From Shouchella clausii (lineage in GTDB: Bacteria > Bacillota > Bacilli > Bacillales > Bacillaceae_D): a DNA stretch of 64,000 bases. The notes beneath the pieces are model-generated. The model saw nothing but the letters and a program-made list of their open reading frames with translations, searched no databases and had not been told where the DNA came from. The position numbers and the translations under genes were made by a program. How positions within the stretch are numbered: position 1 is the first letter of the stretch; each line of letters opens with the position of its first letter. Positions 36,065 through 46,248 of the stretch are shown piece after piece. Location: the NCBI RefSeq assembly GCF_002250115.1, contig NZ_CP019985.1, forward strand, positions 1,240,001 to 1,304,000. Direction: 5' to 3'.

Positions 36065-36898
36065 TTAAGACGTTTCTAATTTCGTTAGAATGTTTCCTTC
36101 TGTAACATCGATCACTTTTTCACGAACATTGACGTTCGTTAACTTTGTTAAAGACAAATAATCATCAACAAGCCTTTCTGATACTTCCGCCGACTCGACT
36201 AATACGCCAATGCCGACTAAATCGGCTTCAAACTCTTCGAGCAAGTCGACCATTCCTCGAAGTGTGCCGCCTGCTTTCATAAAGTCATCGACGATGAACA
36301 CGTTTGACCCTGGCGCCAAGCTTCTTCGTGCGAGCGTCATCGTCTGGATTCGGTCAGAAGATCCAGACGCATAATTGATGCTGACCATTGAACCTTCTGT
36401 AATGCGGTGATCCCTTCTTACAATGCTAACGGGGACCCCTAAGTAATGGCCGACCGCATAGGCAAGGGGAATGCCTTTCGTTGCTACTGTCATCACCGCA
36501 TCAATTTCCTTATCGGCAAGCACCGCTGCAAACAAGCGGCCCACTTTGTGCATTAACTTTGGATTGCCTAACAAGTCCATCATATACAGGTATCCGCCTG
36601 GCAAAATCCGTTCTTGTTTGTTTAACGCCTGTACCAATTCGCCAATTAATTGCTCTGCTTCTTGTTTGTTCATCTTTGGCATAAACTTTACGCCGCCACT
36701 TGCCCCTGGTATCGTCACTAACGCACCATAGCCTTCTTCTTCAAACATGTCTTTAATAATGACCAAGTCTTCACTAATGGAGGATTTAGCCGCTTGATAA
36801 CGTTCAGAAAAATGGGTTAGTGATACGATTTCATGGGGATGTTGCAGCAAAAAATGAGTCATATCTACAAGGCGCCCACTGCGCTTCAACTTTTTCAT
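36065..36898 (-). CDS. purR: pur operon repressor PurR
   Basis: This Gram-positive PurR has an N-terminal winged helix ([40 protein letters not shown]) fused to a phosphoribosyltransferase-like domain with the PRPP loop [21 protein letters not shown] binding releases it from purine operators. The length of 277 compares with 285 in B. subtilis. It lies between ispE and ridA as there. No PurBox was identified in the adjacent intergenic region. Confidence 0.97.
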   Translation of the reverse strand: MKKLKRSGRLVDMTHFLLQHPHEIVSLTHFSERYQAAKSSISEDLVIIKDMFEEEGYGALVTIPGASGGVKFMPKMNKQEAEQLIGELVQALNKQERILPGGYLYMMDLLGNPKLMHKVGRLFAAVLADKEIDAVMTVATKGIPLAYAVGHYLGVPVSIVRRDHRITEGSMVSINYASGSSDRIQTMTLARRSLAPGSNVFIVDDFMKAGGTLRGMVDLLEEFEADLVGIGVLVESAEVSERLVDDYLSLTKLTNVNVREKVIDVTEGNILTKLETS

Positions 36899-36929
36899 AA
36901 TCCCTCCGCACTCATAACCGAATATTTAT

Positions 36930-37823
36930 TTATAACATACCATTTTCATCCGTATTTGGACAAGTGTCGCTTGTACGAATCAGCCGCACTGCGTACACTT
37001 CATCACAAAAGCCACGAAGGCCGTTATAAATCCGGTTAACCCGCGACTCCTTTTCGACAATGCCGAAAACCGTCGGACCGCTTCCACTCATTAATACACC
37101 GTTAGCGCCAAAACGCTTCATTTGCTCTTTAATATGGGCGACCTCTGGATAAAGGCGTAGCGTCACATCTTCGAGCGTATTATGGAGCAACGCACAAATC
37201 GATGCTGCGTCTTGGCGCTCAAGTGCCGCGATCATCTCCGCTGTTTTTGCATGCCTTGCCTCGTTTAATTTTAGGCCATTATAAACGTCCGCCGTTGATA
37301 GGCCAATCGGCGGCTTTGCCAAAATCACCCATAATGGCGGTGGGGAAGCAATCGGCTTAATTTTCTCTCCTCTGCCTGTCGCTAGCGCCGTGCCGCCGTA
37401 CACACAAAAAGAAACGTCAGAACCAATCTCAGCGCCTAGTGTCGCCAGCTCATCCACTGAAAGGCCAAGTTGCCAAAGCTCATTTAAGCCCTTTAACGTC
37501 GCAGCTGCATCACTGCTTCCGCCAGCCAGGCCGGCTGCTACCGGTATCCGTTTCGTAATGTAAATGTGTACGCCCTCTTTAACGTTGTACCGTTTTTTTA
37601 ATAACGATGCCGCTTGGTAAGCAAAGTTCCGCTCATCACTCGGGACAAACCCTTCAGAAACGTCTATCGATATGCCTCCATCGGCCCGAAGTGATAAGTC
37701 TACTCGGTCAGCTAAGTCAACCATTGTCATGATCATTTCAACTTCATGATAACCATCTTCCCGTTTCCTTATCACATCAAGGGACAAATTGATTTTTGCA
37801 GGCGCTTTAATTGAATACTTCAC
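36930..37823 (-). CDS. ispE: 4-diphosphocytidyl-2-C-methyl-D-erythritol kinase
   Basis: IspE is the GHMP kinase of the MEP isoprenoid pathway. The 297-residue protein has [22 protein letters not shown], the ATP loop [21 protein letters not shown] and the C-terminal [11 protein letters not shown] motif. A GTGA-rich site precedes the ATG. It lies between sspF and purR, as in B. subtilis. Confidence 0.97.
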   Translation of the reverse strand: MKYSIKAPAKINLSLDVIRKREDGYHEVEMIMTMVDLADRVDLSLRADGGISIDVSEGFVPSDERNFAYQAASLLKKRYNVKEGVHIYITKRIPVAAGLAGGSSDAAATLKGLNELWQLGLSVDELATLGAEIGSDVSFCVYGGTALATGRGEKIKPIASPPPLWVILAKPPIGLSTADVYNGLKLNEARHAKTAEMIAALERQDAASICALLHNTLEDVTLRLYPEVAHIKEQMKRFGANGVLMSGSGPTVFGIVEKESRVNRIYNGLRGFCDEVYAVRLIRTSDTCPNTDENGML

Positions 37824-37965
37824 ATCGTCACCTTCTATACTCGCATATGCTTTCGTTATTTTATCACTTGTCCGTGCAACATACCACCTTTTCTATCCTG
37901 CCAGCTTCAACGGCAAATAATCTCTGGATGTGAACCTGTTCAAGTACGCCTTATTGAATTTAAAC

Positions 37966-37995
37966 AAGCCTGTTGCGCAGCTGCGCAACAGGCTT
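37966..37995 (-). terminator. hairpin after sspF
   Basis: AAGCCTGTTGCGCAG meets its exact complement with no spacer, giving a perfect 30-bp inverted repeat. The minus-strand tail TGTTTAAATT is a weak T-tract. It starts 8 bp past the sspF stop. Confidence 0.7.
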
Positions 37996-38002
37996 CAAAC
38001 CA

Positions 38003-38179
38003 TTACTGTCCATTTTGCAAGTTTCGTTCGGCAATTTCGATGGCGCGTTTTACCATATTCCCTGCGTCTCTTGTCGTAATGCCGCCCCAGCCTTCTCTTT
38101 GGACCGTATCATAAAAACCAAGCTCTTTTGCAAGTTCTTCTTTTAAGCGATCTGACATAATGCCTCGTCTTCTCCCCAT
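38003..38179 (-). CDS. sspF: small acid-soluble spore protein, SspF type
   Basis: This 58-residue frame encodes [17 protein letters not shown] followed by [29 protein letters not shown] and a short tail. It is the alpha/beta-type SASP variant of B. subtilis SspF, which coats forespore DNA. GGAGCGGG precedes the ATG, and the gene sits between veg and ispE as in B. subtilis. A SigG promoter is expected, but no convincing match was found in the short veg-sspF interval. Confidence 0.93.
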   Translation of the reverse strand: MGRRRGIMSDRLKEELAKELGFYDTVQREGWGGITTRDAGNMVKRAIEIAERNLQNGQ

Positions 38180-38242
38180 TTTAAACCCGCTCCTTTTGCT
38201 TGTTGCTGGTTAGCCCAGCACCCTTAGTATGAGCAAATGGAC

Positions 38243-38277
38243 AAAAAAAAGACTTTCTTTTTGCTGGAAAGAAAGTC
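38243..38277 (-). terminator. terminator after veg
   Basis: On the minus strand GACTTTCTTT and AAAGAAAGTC form a 10-bp perfect stem around CCAGCAA, followed by eight T. It lies 20 bp past the veg stop. Confidence 0.92.
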
Positions 38278-38297
38278 ACTGAGGCAAACGCCTATTC

Positions 38298-38561
38298 CTA
38301 TATGATTGTTGCTTTTTGGCCGTTTTCTCCTGACAAAAACAGTTCAACTGTTTCCGTAAGCACATCTGCATAGCTGTAAGAGACGCGTTCTACCGAGTTT
38401 TGGTCTTCATCCAACTTGACAATAAACACGGCAGGATATGTCTCCTCAATCATGCCTGACTGCTCTGAAGAGCGTCTGCGTCCGCCATTTGCCTTAATGG
38501 TAATACGCTTGCCAACATTTTTGTCTAGTGCCCGTTTAATGTCAATTATTGTGTTTGCCAT
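38298..38561 (-). CDS. veg: Veg protein (biofilm-related regulator)
   Basis: The 87-residue protein reads [31 protein letters not shown] and matches Veg in length (86 in B. subtilis). Veg stimulates extracellular matrix gene expression by opposing SinR. The ATG at 38561 follows GAGGTGG; the open frame extends upstream only through the promoter region. Two strong SigA promoters lie immediately upstream. Confidence 0.95.
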   Translation of the reverse strand: MANTIIDIKRALDKNVGKRITIKANGGRRRSSEQSGMIEETYPAVFIVKLDEDQNSVERVSYSYADVLTETVELFLSGENGQKATII

Positions 38562-38585
38562 ACTCACAACCACCTCGCTCTTCAT

Positions 38586-38614
38586 AGTATATAACACAAT
38601 TACAAAAAAGTCAA
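38586..38614 (-). promoter_or_regulatory. veg promoter, proximal (SigA)
   Basis: On the minus strand TTGACT and TATACT are separated by 17 bp; the -10 ends 24 bp before the start codon. Confidence 0.8.
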
Positions 38615-38621
38615 ATTTTAA

Positions 38622-38651
38622 ATTATAACAACCAGAAAACCTGTTTGTCAA
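38622..38651 (-). promoter_or_regulatory. veg promoter, distal (SigA)
   Basis: On the minus strand TTGACA and TATAAT, both perfect consensus, are separated by 18 bp, in tandem with the proximal promoter. Confidence 0.82.
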
Positions 38652-38740
38652 CAACTATCTTTGTCAACTTTTGTTGTTTGTAGGATATACTAAAAACGCT
38701 TCCTTTATGTATGCTAATAAATGTCAATGACAGCCAAAAA

Positions 38741-38764
38741 ACGCCTCAATCGGTTTGAGGCGTT
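38741..38764 (-). terminator. terminator overlapping the yabG 3' end
   Basis: On the minus strand ACGCCTCAAA and TTGAGGCGT pair around CCGA and are followed by TTTTTTGG. The stem includes the last codons and stop of yabG. Confidence 0.82.
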
Positions 38765-39624
38765 TCATCTTGTTCTTTTAACGGCAAACCGAGGCGCATG
38801 GAGCCACGTGTTTCAATGCCGCCTATTCCTTTTTGCCCTGTAATGGTATTGCGCAATATTTCCCATAAATTAACCGTCTCTAAAAAAGAAGTACGACTAA
38901 GCCTCGATGCAATATAGACTGGATCAAGCGCGTGGATGTTCACTCGTTCTGGGGAACTGGCAAAATTAGCGCCAGCTTTAATTAACGTCTCAAAATGGGA
39001 CTGACAGGCCCCGGCAAAAATAAGCAAGTCATCACGGCTTTGTACCGTCGTTCTTGCAATACGGACACAGTCAGCAAAATACTTTGTGTGGCGATAAGCC
39101 TTTAATTCATCTCGGTTTCCTTTAGCTTTTGAATAGGCATCATGTCCTGTAATCACAACTATATCTGGTTGGACCATTTCCATAAGCGAGGCCATTTGCG
39201 TTGGCATTTCTTTTTCTTCCATATGGACGCCGTAAACGGGGACGCCGAATTTTTCATATAACGCCGTGCAACGATTTAAATAATTTAAGTCCCCATCTAA
39301 GTGGAGCACACGGCCTCTCATCTCAAAAAAATGCGGCGTCTCTTCATAGCCTGATGCCGCTTGATATTCTTGCCTTCGTTTCATTAATTTCGCATCTTGG
39401 CGAAACAACCGGTAGGAGACATCCTCTCGCTCTTTTTGCCGTTTTTTATCCGTTTCCCGTTCTTTTGCGGACATCTTTTTTAGATCGGTCACTGGCGCAT
39501 CCGCCAGCAAACGCATTTCTTCACCGACTAATGTTGCCAAGCCGCGCTCGATTGCAAGCACACGAAACAAGACATCGCAATCATAAGAGAGTCGGCCTAC
39601 CACATCACCAACTTGTATTGTCAT
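38746..39624 (-). CDS. yabG: sporulation-specific protease YabG
   Basis: The 292-residue protein matches YabG, a protease that processes coat and germination proteins in the mother cell. Recognisable blocks are VGDVVGRLSYDCDVLFRV, RVLHLDGDLNYLNRCTALYEKFGVPVYG, PDIVVITGHDAYSK, IFAGACQSHFETLIKAGANFASSPERVNIHALDPV and LETVNLWEILRNTITG. The CQSH segment holds the residues thought to be catalytic. B. subtilis expresses it from SigK; no clear SigK promoter was found here. Confidence 0.95.
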   Translation of the reverse strand: MTIQVGDVVGRLSYDCDVLFRVLAIERGLATLVGEEMRLLADAPVTDLKKMSAKERETDKKRQKEREDVSYRLFRQDAKLMKRRQEYQAASGYEETPHFFEMRGRVLHLDGDLNYLNRCTALYEKFGVPVYGVHMEEKEMPTQMASLMEMVQPDIVVITGHDAYSKAKGNRDELKAYRHTKYFADCVRIARTTVQSRDDLLIFAGACQSHFETLIKAGANFASSPERVNIHALDPVYIASRLSRTSFLETVNLWEILRNTITGQKGIGGIETRGSMRLGLPLKEQDETPQTD

Positions 39625-39675
39625 CGCGTTGCCCCCTCTGCGATAGCCTATGAAGAGGCAACGGCGATGGTTCCT

Positions 39676-41125
<1,450 letters not shown>

Positions 41126-41188
41126 TAAAATGTCGTTCACTCCGTTCTCTAAAAAGACCATGACGTTATTGTAGCCTGTTTTCACACA

Positions 41189-41227
41189 AAAAAAAAGCAA
41201 GTGCTTTGCCAGCAACTTGCTTTTTTC
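41189..41227 (-). terminator. terminator after yabE
   Basis: On the minus strand AAAAAAGCAAGT and ACTTGCTTTTTT pair around TGCTGGCAAAGC, with nine T following. It begins 6 bp past the yabE stop. Confidence 0.88.
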
Positions 41228-41232
41228 GCTTA

Positions 41233-42588
41233 TTAATCAAGTATTGTTACTTTGACGCTTTTGCTTCCATAGTTCGTAGCGTCTTCTTTTGTCGGGACGT
41301 GTACGTCAATTTTGTTTCCTTTGATAGCACCGCCTGTATCACCAGCAATGGCTTCGCCGTACCCTTCCACGTGTACGCGGGTGCCGAGGGGGATGACACT
41401 TGGATCTACAGCAATGACTTTCATATTGGCGTTGCTGTTTAAATCAATGCCAGTCGCCGTAATCCCGCTGCAGCCATCACAAGCGGCTGTATAAGCAGTC
41501 GATTGCATTTGCAATGTCTTTTGTTGTTTCTCTTGTTCCACTTCTTGCTTTTCTTGCGGTTTCTGTTCGCTTTCCTGTTTCGGTTTTTCCGACTTTGCTG
41601 GTTCTTTTTCCGGTTGGCTTACTGGCTCTTGATCTACTGGCTCTTGATCCACTGACTCTTGGCTTACTGTTTCATGGGCCGTTTGTGTCTCAGAGACATA
41701 TTCTTTTGCCTCTTCTTGTTTTGTTCCAACCGCAATAATACGGTTTTCACTCTCTTCAACCATTTCCGTCTTCACAAGTTGCCTGTCAACCTCGATGCCG
41801 TCTTCAAGCGTCACTTCATAGTGAAGAGCTTGCTTGCCTTTTTTTCCTTGTTCTACTACACGCTCCACGCCATGGTTTAAATCGCTGTCTTCTTCGCGAA
41901 GCGTTTCAAATGCAGTTGGTTCCTCAATGACATCGGTGACTTTTTCAACACGTACGAGGCGGATATCAAGCCCGTCCCGCAATTCTTCGTCTAAACCTGG
42001 CTCAACTCGGTCAAGCTCGCCAAGCTCGACATTGGCTTCTTTCAAAAAGTCAGCGACAGTCGCTGAGGTGCTCCAGTACTCGTCTTCATTGCCGTCATAG
42101 GCAAAAGTCAAAAGCACTGCAGGCGAATAGGCAATATGTAACCCATCCTCAATCGGGGTATCTCCACTTGGCTCAATTTCGTCTTCGGCTTTTGGTTCGA
42201 TTCCTAACTCAGCAAACAAATCGTTTACATTGTCAGCAACTGTGTAGACTGTGGTCTCATCACCGGCAACAGACAATGTCACTTCAGCCGCAGGCTTGTA
42301 AACAATGTCCATCCCAGCTTCAATCTCCGTTTGCAACGACGGCTCAATCAAATCATGTTCGCCTACTTGAATCTCCAAGCTTTCAAGCAAATCCGCGACT
42401 GTCGATTCGTGCGTGCGCACAGTAACCTTCTCACCGTTCTGTTCAACAGCAACCGCTTTTTTGGTCAACTCAAATAATCCAGATAAAATAAGAATTAGTC
42501 CTAGGAAAAGCGCGACTGCAATTAAGATCCTCCGCCTAATGGCAGGGTCGGTTTCAGGCCTATTTAACAGGTTGTGCTTATCGCTCAT
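41233..42588 (-). CDS. yabE: YabE-like cell-wall protein: DUF348 repeats, G5 and 3D domains
   Basis: The 451-residue protein has a short cytoplasmic N-terminus and one membrane segment (about 20-40), three DUF348 repeats (STVADLLESLEIQ and similar), and a G5 domain (VERVVEQGKKGKQALHYEVTLEDG). A Q/E/P-rich linker with repeated VDQEPV follows, then a C-terminal 3D domain with the metal-site aspartates (AVDPSVIPLGTRVHVEGYG, AGDTGGAIKGNKIDV). It is likely a peptidoglycan-cleaving enzyme of the Rpf/lytic transglycosylase type. GGAGGGACG supports the start at 42588. Confidence 0.92.
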   Translation of the reverse strand: MSDKHNLLNRPETDPAIRRRILIAVALFLGLILILSGLFELTKKAVAVEQNGEKVTVRTHESTVADLLESLEIQVGEHDLIEPSLQTEIEAGMDIVYKPAAEVTLSVAGDETTVYTVADNVNDLFAELGIEPKAEDEIEPSGDTPIEDGLHIAYSPAVLLTFAYDGNEDEYWSTSATVADFLKEANVELGELDRVEPGLDEELRDGLDIRLVRVEKVTDVIEEPTAFETLREEDSDLNHGVERVVEQGKKGKQALHYEVTLEDGIEVDRQLVKTEMVEESENRIIAVGTKQEEAKEYVSETQTAHETVSQESVDQEPVDQEPVSQPEKEPAKSEKPKQESEQKPQEKQEVEQEKQQKTLQMQSTAYTAACDGCSGITATGIDLNSNANMKVIAVDPSVIPLGTRVHVEGYGEAIAGDTGGAIKGNKIDVHVPTKEDATNYGSKSVKVTILD

Positions 42589-42706
42589 CGTTCGTCCCTC
42601 CTCAAGCACCGAATTATAGAGACGAACGAATAGCGTGTCAACAACAGTTACACAAACGTAACAAAGCAGTAACCTTTGCAATTTGCCCAAATGCTAGGAA
42701 TAAAAA

Positions 42707-43483
42707 CTAATTATTGTCTTTAATTCCAAATAATTTTAGGGCGTTTTCTCTCGTTTTCTGGCTCAGCTCCTCATAGCTGATACCGCGTAATTCTGCGATA
42801 TCTTCTGCCACCCGCTTTACATAGGCTGGCTCATTTCGTTTGCCGCGATAAGGGTGAGGAGCCAAATAAGGACAATCGGTTTCAATTAGCAACCGATCGA
42901 TTGGCACATGCGCAGCTACTTCTTTTGGCCGTTTAGCGTTTTTAAATGTGACAGGGCCACCTAGGCCAATATGGAAATTCATGTTTAAGCAACGGTCCGC
43001 TATTTCCACGCTGCCGCCAAAACAGTGCATAATGCCGCCAACTTCAGCTGCTCCTTCTTCCTCAAGGAGATGAACGACATCTTGGTCGGCTTCGCGATTG
43101 TGAATAATAATCGGCAACTTCACTTTTTTTGCTAAAGCAATTTGTTTGCGGAACACTTCTTTTTGGACATCTTTTGGCGATTTGTCCCAATGATAATCAA
43201 GGCCCATTTCGCCAAGAGCAACCACTTTCCGATGGGCTGACAGCTCTTCCAACCAGTGCAAATGCTTATCCTTCATATCAATGGCGTCTACCGGATGCCA
43301 ACCGACCGCTGCATATAAATCATCGTATTGTTCGACAAGTTCCATCGCCCGTTCAATTGTAGGCTCGTCAAAACCAATGACAACCATTTCTTTAACGCCT
43401 GCATCTTGGGCCCTCGCAATCGTTTCCTTTACATCTCCGTGGAACTGCTTGGCATTCAAGTGGACATGCGTATCAAATAACAT
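42707..43483 (-). CDS. tatD: TatD-family metal-dependent DNase
   Basis: The 258-residue TIM-barrel hydrolase has LFDTHVHLN, the conserved VGWHPVDA, GEMGLDYHWD, PIIIHNREADQDVV, HCFGG and LLIETDCPYLAPHP motifs, covering all metal-binding residues. The family acts in DNA quality control as a 3'-5' exonuclease. The ATG at 43483 is chosen over the GTG one codon upstream because GAGGTGA then has normal spacing. It lies between metS and yabE in B. subtilis order; here an accessory block separates it from metS. Confidence 0.94.
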   Translation of the reverse strand: MLFDTHVHLNAKQFHGDVKETIARAQDAGVKEMVVIGFDEPTIERAMELVEQYDDLYAAVGWHPVDAIDMKDKHLHWLEELSAHRKVVALGEMGLDYHWDKSPKDVQKEVFRKQIALAKKVKLPIIIHNREADQDVVHLLEEEGAAEVGGIMHCFGGSVEIADRCLNMNFHIGLGGPVTFKNAKRPKEVAAHVPIDRLLIETDCPYLAPHPYRGKRNEPAYVKRVAEDIAELRGISYEELSQKTRENALKLFGIKDNN

Positions 43484-43561
43484 CACTATTCACCTCAAAG
43501 GCATTTTATGCCTTTTGGCCATGTGAACGCAAGCAAAGCATAAAAAATGTAGGCCTCTTTA

Positions 43562-43599
43562 CAGACGAGAGACAAACGGGCACATGCTTTCGTCGTCTG
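43562..43599. repeat. interspersed CAGAC-type hairpin element, copy E
   Basis: CAGACGA and TCGTCTG pair perfectly as the ends of a 38-bp element with GAGACAAACGGGCACATGC inside. Core and ends match copies A, B and F. It lies between the WG-repeat gene stop and tatD. Confidence 0.6.
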
Positions 43600-43650
43600 C
43601 CTTGCAACCCCACTCAACCGCACTTTCACTCGCCTTCTTGCGGTTTTCGA

Positions 43651-45354
43651 TCAGTTTGGCTGATTGTGATAGTGGAATGACTGCCAAAACGGCCCCGATT
43701 GGTCAATGATTGGTTCAATCTCAGCAAAGGGAATTTTGAAAGTCGGAAAACCAGCCGCATAAGGCGCCAGCTCATATACATCAAAGACAAGATAGAGCGC
43801 ATGCTCATCAACATAGAAAGGTTGTGTGCTTTTCACCCCTTTGTATGCATTTGGAAAGTAATCATCAGCCTGTTTCTTCATTTGTTCGCCTACCAGTTTG
43901 CTTAACACTGTCACATAATCACGGCCATGTTTAAATAGTTCCGAAAGGGCATAATCATGGCCATTGCGCACGTCCACATTTGCAAAAGTCCTTGTTGGCA
44001 TCCCATGCGCCGCGCCAAATGGATACGTATAGCCATCAATTTCCAACACAACGAGGTGTTTTTTAAAAAAGAGCACATTAAAATCACCTGTAAACGTACG
44101 TTCTTTTGTTTCCGCTTCCGTAACATCGCGGACGCCTGCTTGCTTCGCCAATTTTTGGTTGATGGCCTGTTGTTCGAGTTGGTTCGCCATTCCTTCAATT
44201 TGCGGATAATAAACATAATAACTGGGACCATGTTTAAACAGGCGTTCTTGAATGCGATAAGGACGGCGCAGTCGGATTTCCGTGTCTGGATGCCAAATGA
44301 TTTTTCCATGCTCATCTGTATAAAAAAGACGCTGGTCAATGAACGCCGCAACAATGCCGTTTTCCTTCCGAAGTACACCTGTACCAGAAAAAGCGGGGAA
44401 TGTCTTGGCTTTGCGGCCTTCTTTATCAATAAAAAACGTTTTGTCGTCCTTTACCGCGCTGGCAGTGCCTTTGTTAAAAGAGCCAACATCATCATAGACA
44501 AAGTCCGTCAATACCGCCCCGCTTGTATTAGCGATCGCATAACGGCTTAAAAACGGCCTATTGGCGTCCTTCGCTTTCCCAAGCGCAATACGTCCTTCTT
44601 GAAGCAAACGTATTTCGTTGTATACAGGTTCAAAGACGGTGTCGCCTGCTTGATTAATCAACCCATAAGAATAGTTGTCGCCACTCGTTGCGATAATCGC
44701 AAAGCCATCCTCGTAGGCAAAAGCCATGCCATATTTGGGCGGAATAACAACATTTCCTGCCTCATCCAAATAGCCATAACGATCGCCTTCCTTAAAAGCG
44801 ATTCGTCCTTCGCTTAGTGATCCAACATCGGCATATGGATATGTATGGAGCACATGACCGTTCTCATCAATTAGCTGAAACTCTGCCGTTTTCGTTTGCA
44901 CGACCGCTTTTCCTTCGTCAAAATCAAAGGCAAAAAGATAACGGGCTGCTATCACTTCCTCGCCATCAGAATTAAGAAACCCGTACCGGCCATTTGTTTG
45001 AAACAGCGCACGGCCATGTTTCATTGGAGCCATGTAGGCATACGTTTTTTTCGTACGCACATGGCCTTCCTCATCAATCATTTTAAACCCGTCTTTTGTT
45101 TGGATAATTGCTCGTTCTTCTGAGAAAGGTTGAATACTTTTATAGACCGGCTTAACGGCAAAACGGCCAAATTGATTAATAAGCCCTTGCTTTTCATTTA
45201 ACGTAACAATTGCAAAACCATTCTTTTGGAAAGGCTCTGCCCCATCATAAACAAGGGAAATGCGGATGCGCCCTCTGTCGTTTATATACCCCCATTTCGT
45301 GCCATTTACCGTCTTCGTCGAAACGGGATACAGGTTCTCAGTCAATCGTTCCAC
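43651..45354 (-). CDS. WG-repeat protein with C-terminal RsiV/DUF3298-like domain
   Basis: The 567-residue protein has about eight WG-type repeats in residues 15-330, such as KWGYINDRGRIRISLVYD, RYGFLNSDGEEVIAARY and RYGYLDEAGNVVIPPKY. The C-terminal part (about 370-560) resembles the DUF4163/DUF3298 region of RsiV and PdaC (FPTFKIPFAEIEPII, ANVDVRNGHDYALSELF). The GTG at 45354 has AGGAGGT 7 bp upstream. No signal peptide is visible with this start, which is odd because DUF3298 domains are usually extracellular. It is divergent from the USP gene. Function unknown; a ligand or lysozyme-like sensor is possible. Confidence 0.8.
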   Translation of the reverse strand: MERLTENLYPVSTKTVNGTKWGYINDRGRIRISLVYDGAEPFQKNGFAIVTLNEKQGLINQFGRFAVKPVYKSIQPFSEERAIIQTKDGFKMIDEEGHVRTKKTYAYMAPMKHGRALFQTNGRYGFLNSDGEEVIAARYLFAFDFDEGKAVVQTKTAEFQLIDENGHVLHTYPYADVGSLSEGRIAFKEGDRYGYLDEAGNVVIPPKYGMAFAYEDGFAIIATSGDNYSYGLINQAGDTVFEPVYNEIRLLQEGRIALGKAKDANRPFLSRYAIANTSGAVLTDFVYDDVGSFNKGTASAVKDDKTFFIDKEGRKAKTFPAFSGTGVLRKENGIVAAFIDQRLFYTDEHGKIIWHPDTEIRLRRPYRIQERLFKHGPSYYVYYPQIEGMANQLEQQAINQKLAKQAGVRDVTEAETKERTFTGDFNVLFFKKHLVVLEIDGYTYPFGAAHGMPTRTFANVDVRNGHDYALSELFKHGRDYVTVLSKLVGEQMKKQADDYFPNAYKGVKSTQPFYVDEHALYLVFDVYELAPYAAGFPTFKIPFAEIEPIIDQSGPFWQSFHYHNQPN

Positions 45355-45431
45355 GCTACCAACCTCCTGCTTCGCCTGGTTGGTCCAGTATATGACGGCT
45401 TTTCCTAAGCCATGTACAAAAATTGCAGATT

Positions 45432-45459
45432 TTGATTTGGCGATTGCCATGTGTATACT
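45432..45459 (+). promoter_or_regulatory. SigA-type promoter of the USP-domain gene
   Basis: TTGATT and TATACT are separated by 16 bp; the -10 lies 37 bp before the start codon, within the region divergent to the WG-repeat gene. Confidence 0.6.
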
Positions 45460-45496
45460 GTTTGTTAAGCATAAGAAAAGGAATGGAGGGGAATGT

Positions 45497-46150
45497 ATGT
45501 CTACTTCGTCTAACGAACGGATTCTTGTTTGCGTCAATTACGGCCACCACGGCAGCAAACTCATTAAAAGAGGGGCCGCTCTTGCTTCTCAACTAAACGC
45601 GCCTTTATCGATTCTTGTGTTTGATTCTTTGCCGGAGGAGGAGTATAAACACGATAAAAAAATCGATATGTCCCTTTTTAAAGAACTTGCTGATGAATAC
45701 GGCGCTGATTTGAGTGTAGAGAAGTCTCATGCCTACAACATTACAAACGTCATTTCCAACTTTGCAAAAGAAAAACAAGCAACACAAATTGTCATCGGCC
45801 AAATTGCCGAAAATTTATGGACTACTTTACTTGGCGGTTCCATTATTGACACGTTGCTTGAAAAAGCGCCTTTCGCTGATCTTCATGTTGTCCCTAAAGA
45901 ACGGGCCGATGAAACGGATAATTGGAATTTTGAAAGGGGCGTATCCGCCTATTTGGTGGAACAAGCAGATGGCACTTATGAGCTGCGATTTGACGACAGC
46001 AAAGGCTTCAGCTATGAAGGCGTCTTCTTTAAAGAGCTGCAAACGAATTTTAATAGCGGCATTTTCTCCTTCACTAAGGACAGCCATATATTTGAAGTTC
46101 GTGTTGACGATGGCACAGTCCGCCGACTGGTCGATATCGATGAAACATAA
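45497..46150 (+). CDS. KdpD-like universal stress domain protein without kinase
   Basis: The 217-residue protein begins with a USP fold as found in the cytoplasmic part of KdpD (ERILVCVNYGHHGSKLIKRGAALASQLNAPLSILVFDSL, then ATQIVIGQIAENLWTTLLGGSIIDTLLEKAPFADLHVVPKE). A C-terminal domain of about 75 residues is of no recognised family (GTYELRFDDSKGFSYEGVFFKELQ). No histidine kinase follows. It may sense potassium, nucleotides or stress. The ATG follows GGAGGGG. Confidence 0.8.
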   Translation: MSTSSNERILVCVNYGHHGSKLIKRGAALASQLNAPLSILVFDSLPEEEYKHDKKIDMSLFKELADEYGADLSVEKSHAYNITNVISNFAKEKQATQIVIGQIAENLWTTLLGGSIIDTLLEKAPFADLHVVPKERADETDNWNFERGVSAYLVEQADGTYELRFDDSKGFSYEGVFFKELQTNFNSGIFSFTKDSHIFEVRVDDGTVRRLVDIDET

Positions 46151-46192
46151 TAGGACGAAACCAGTTATTTGCCAATCGCCCTCTTCTATCTA

Positions 46193-46237
46193 AAAAAGCG
46201 CCAAACGATGGGCATTTCCCCTTTGTCTGGCGCTTTT
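46193..46237. terminator. bidirectional terminator between the USP and ABC-F genes
   Basis: AAAAAGCGCCA and TGGCGCTTTT pair, with A and T runs on the two sides, between two convergent genes. Confidence 0.8.
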
Positions 46238-46248
46238 GCTTTGGCTGC

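Noticed and set aside
38652-38700. TTGTCA and TATACT on the plus strand between veg and yabG
   Set aside because: The spacer is about 19 bp and no plus-strand gene follows, so it is probably fortuitous A/T-rich sequence.
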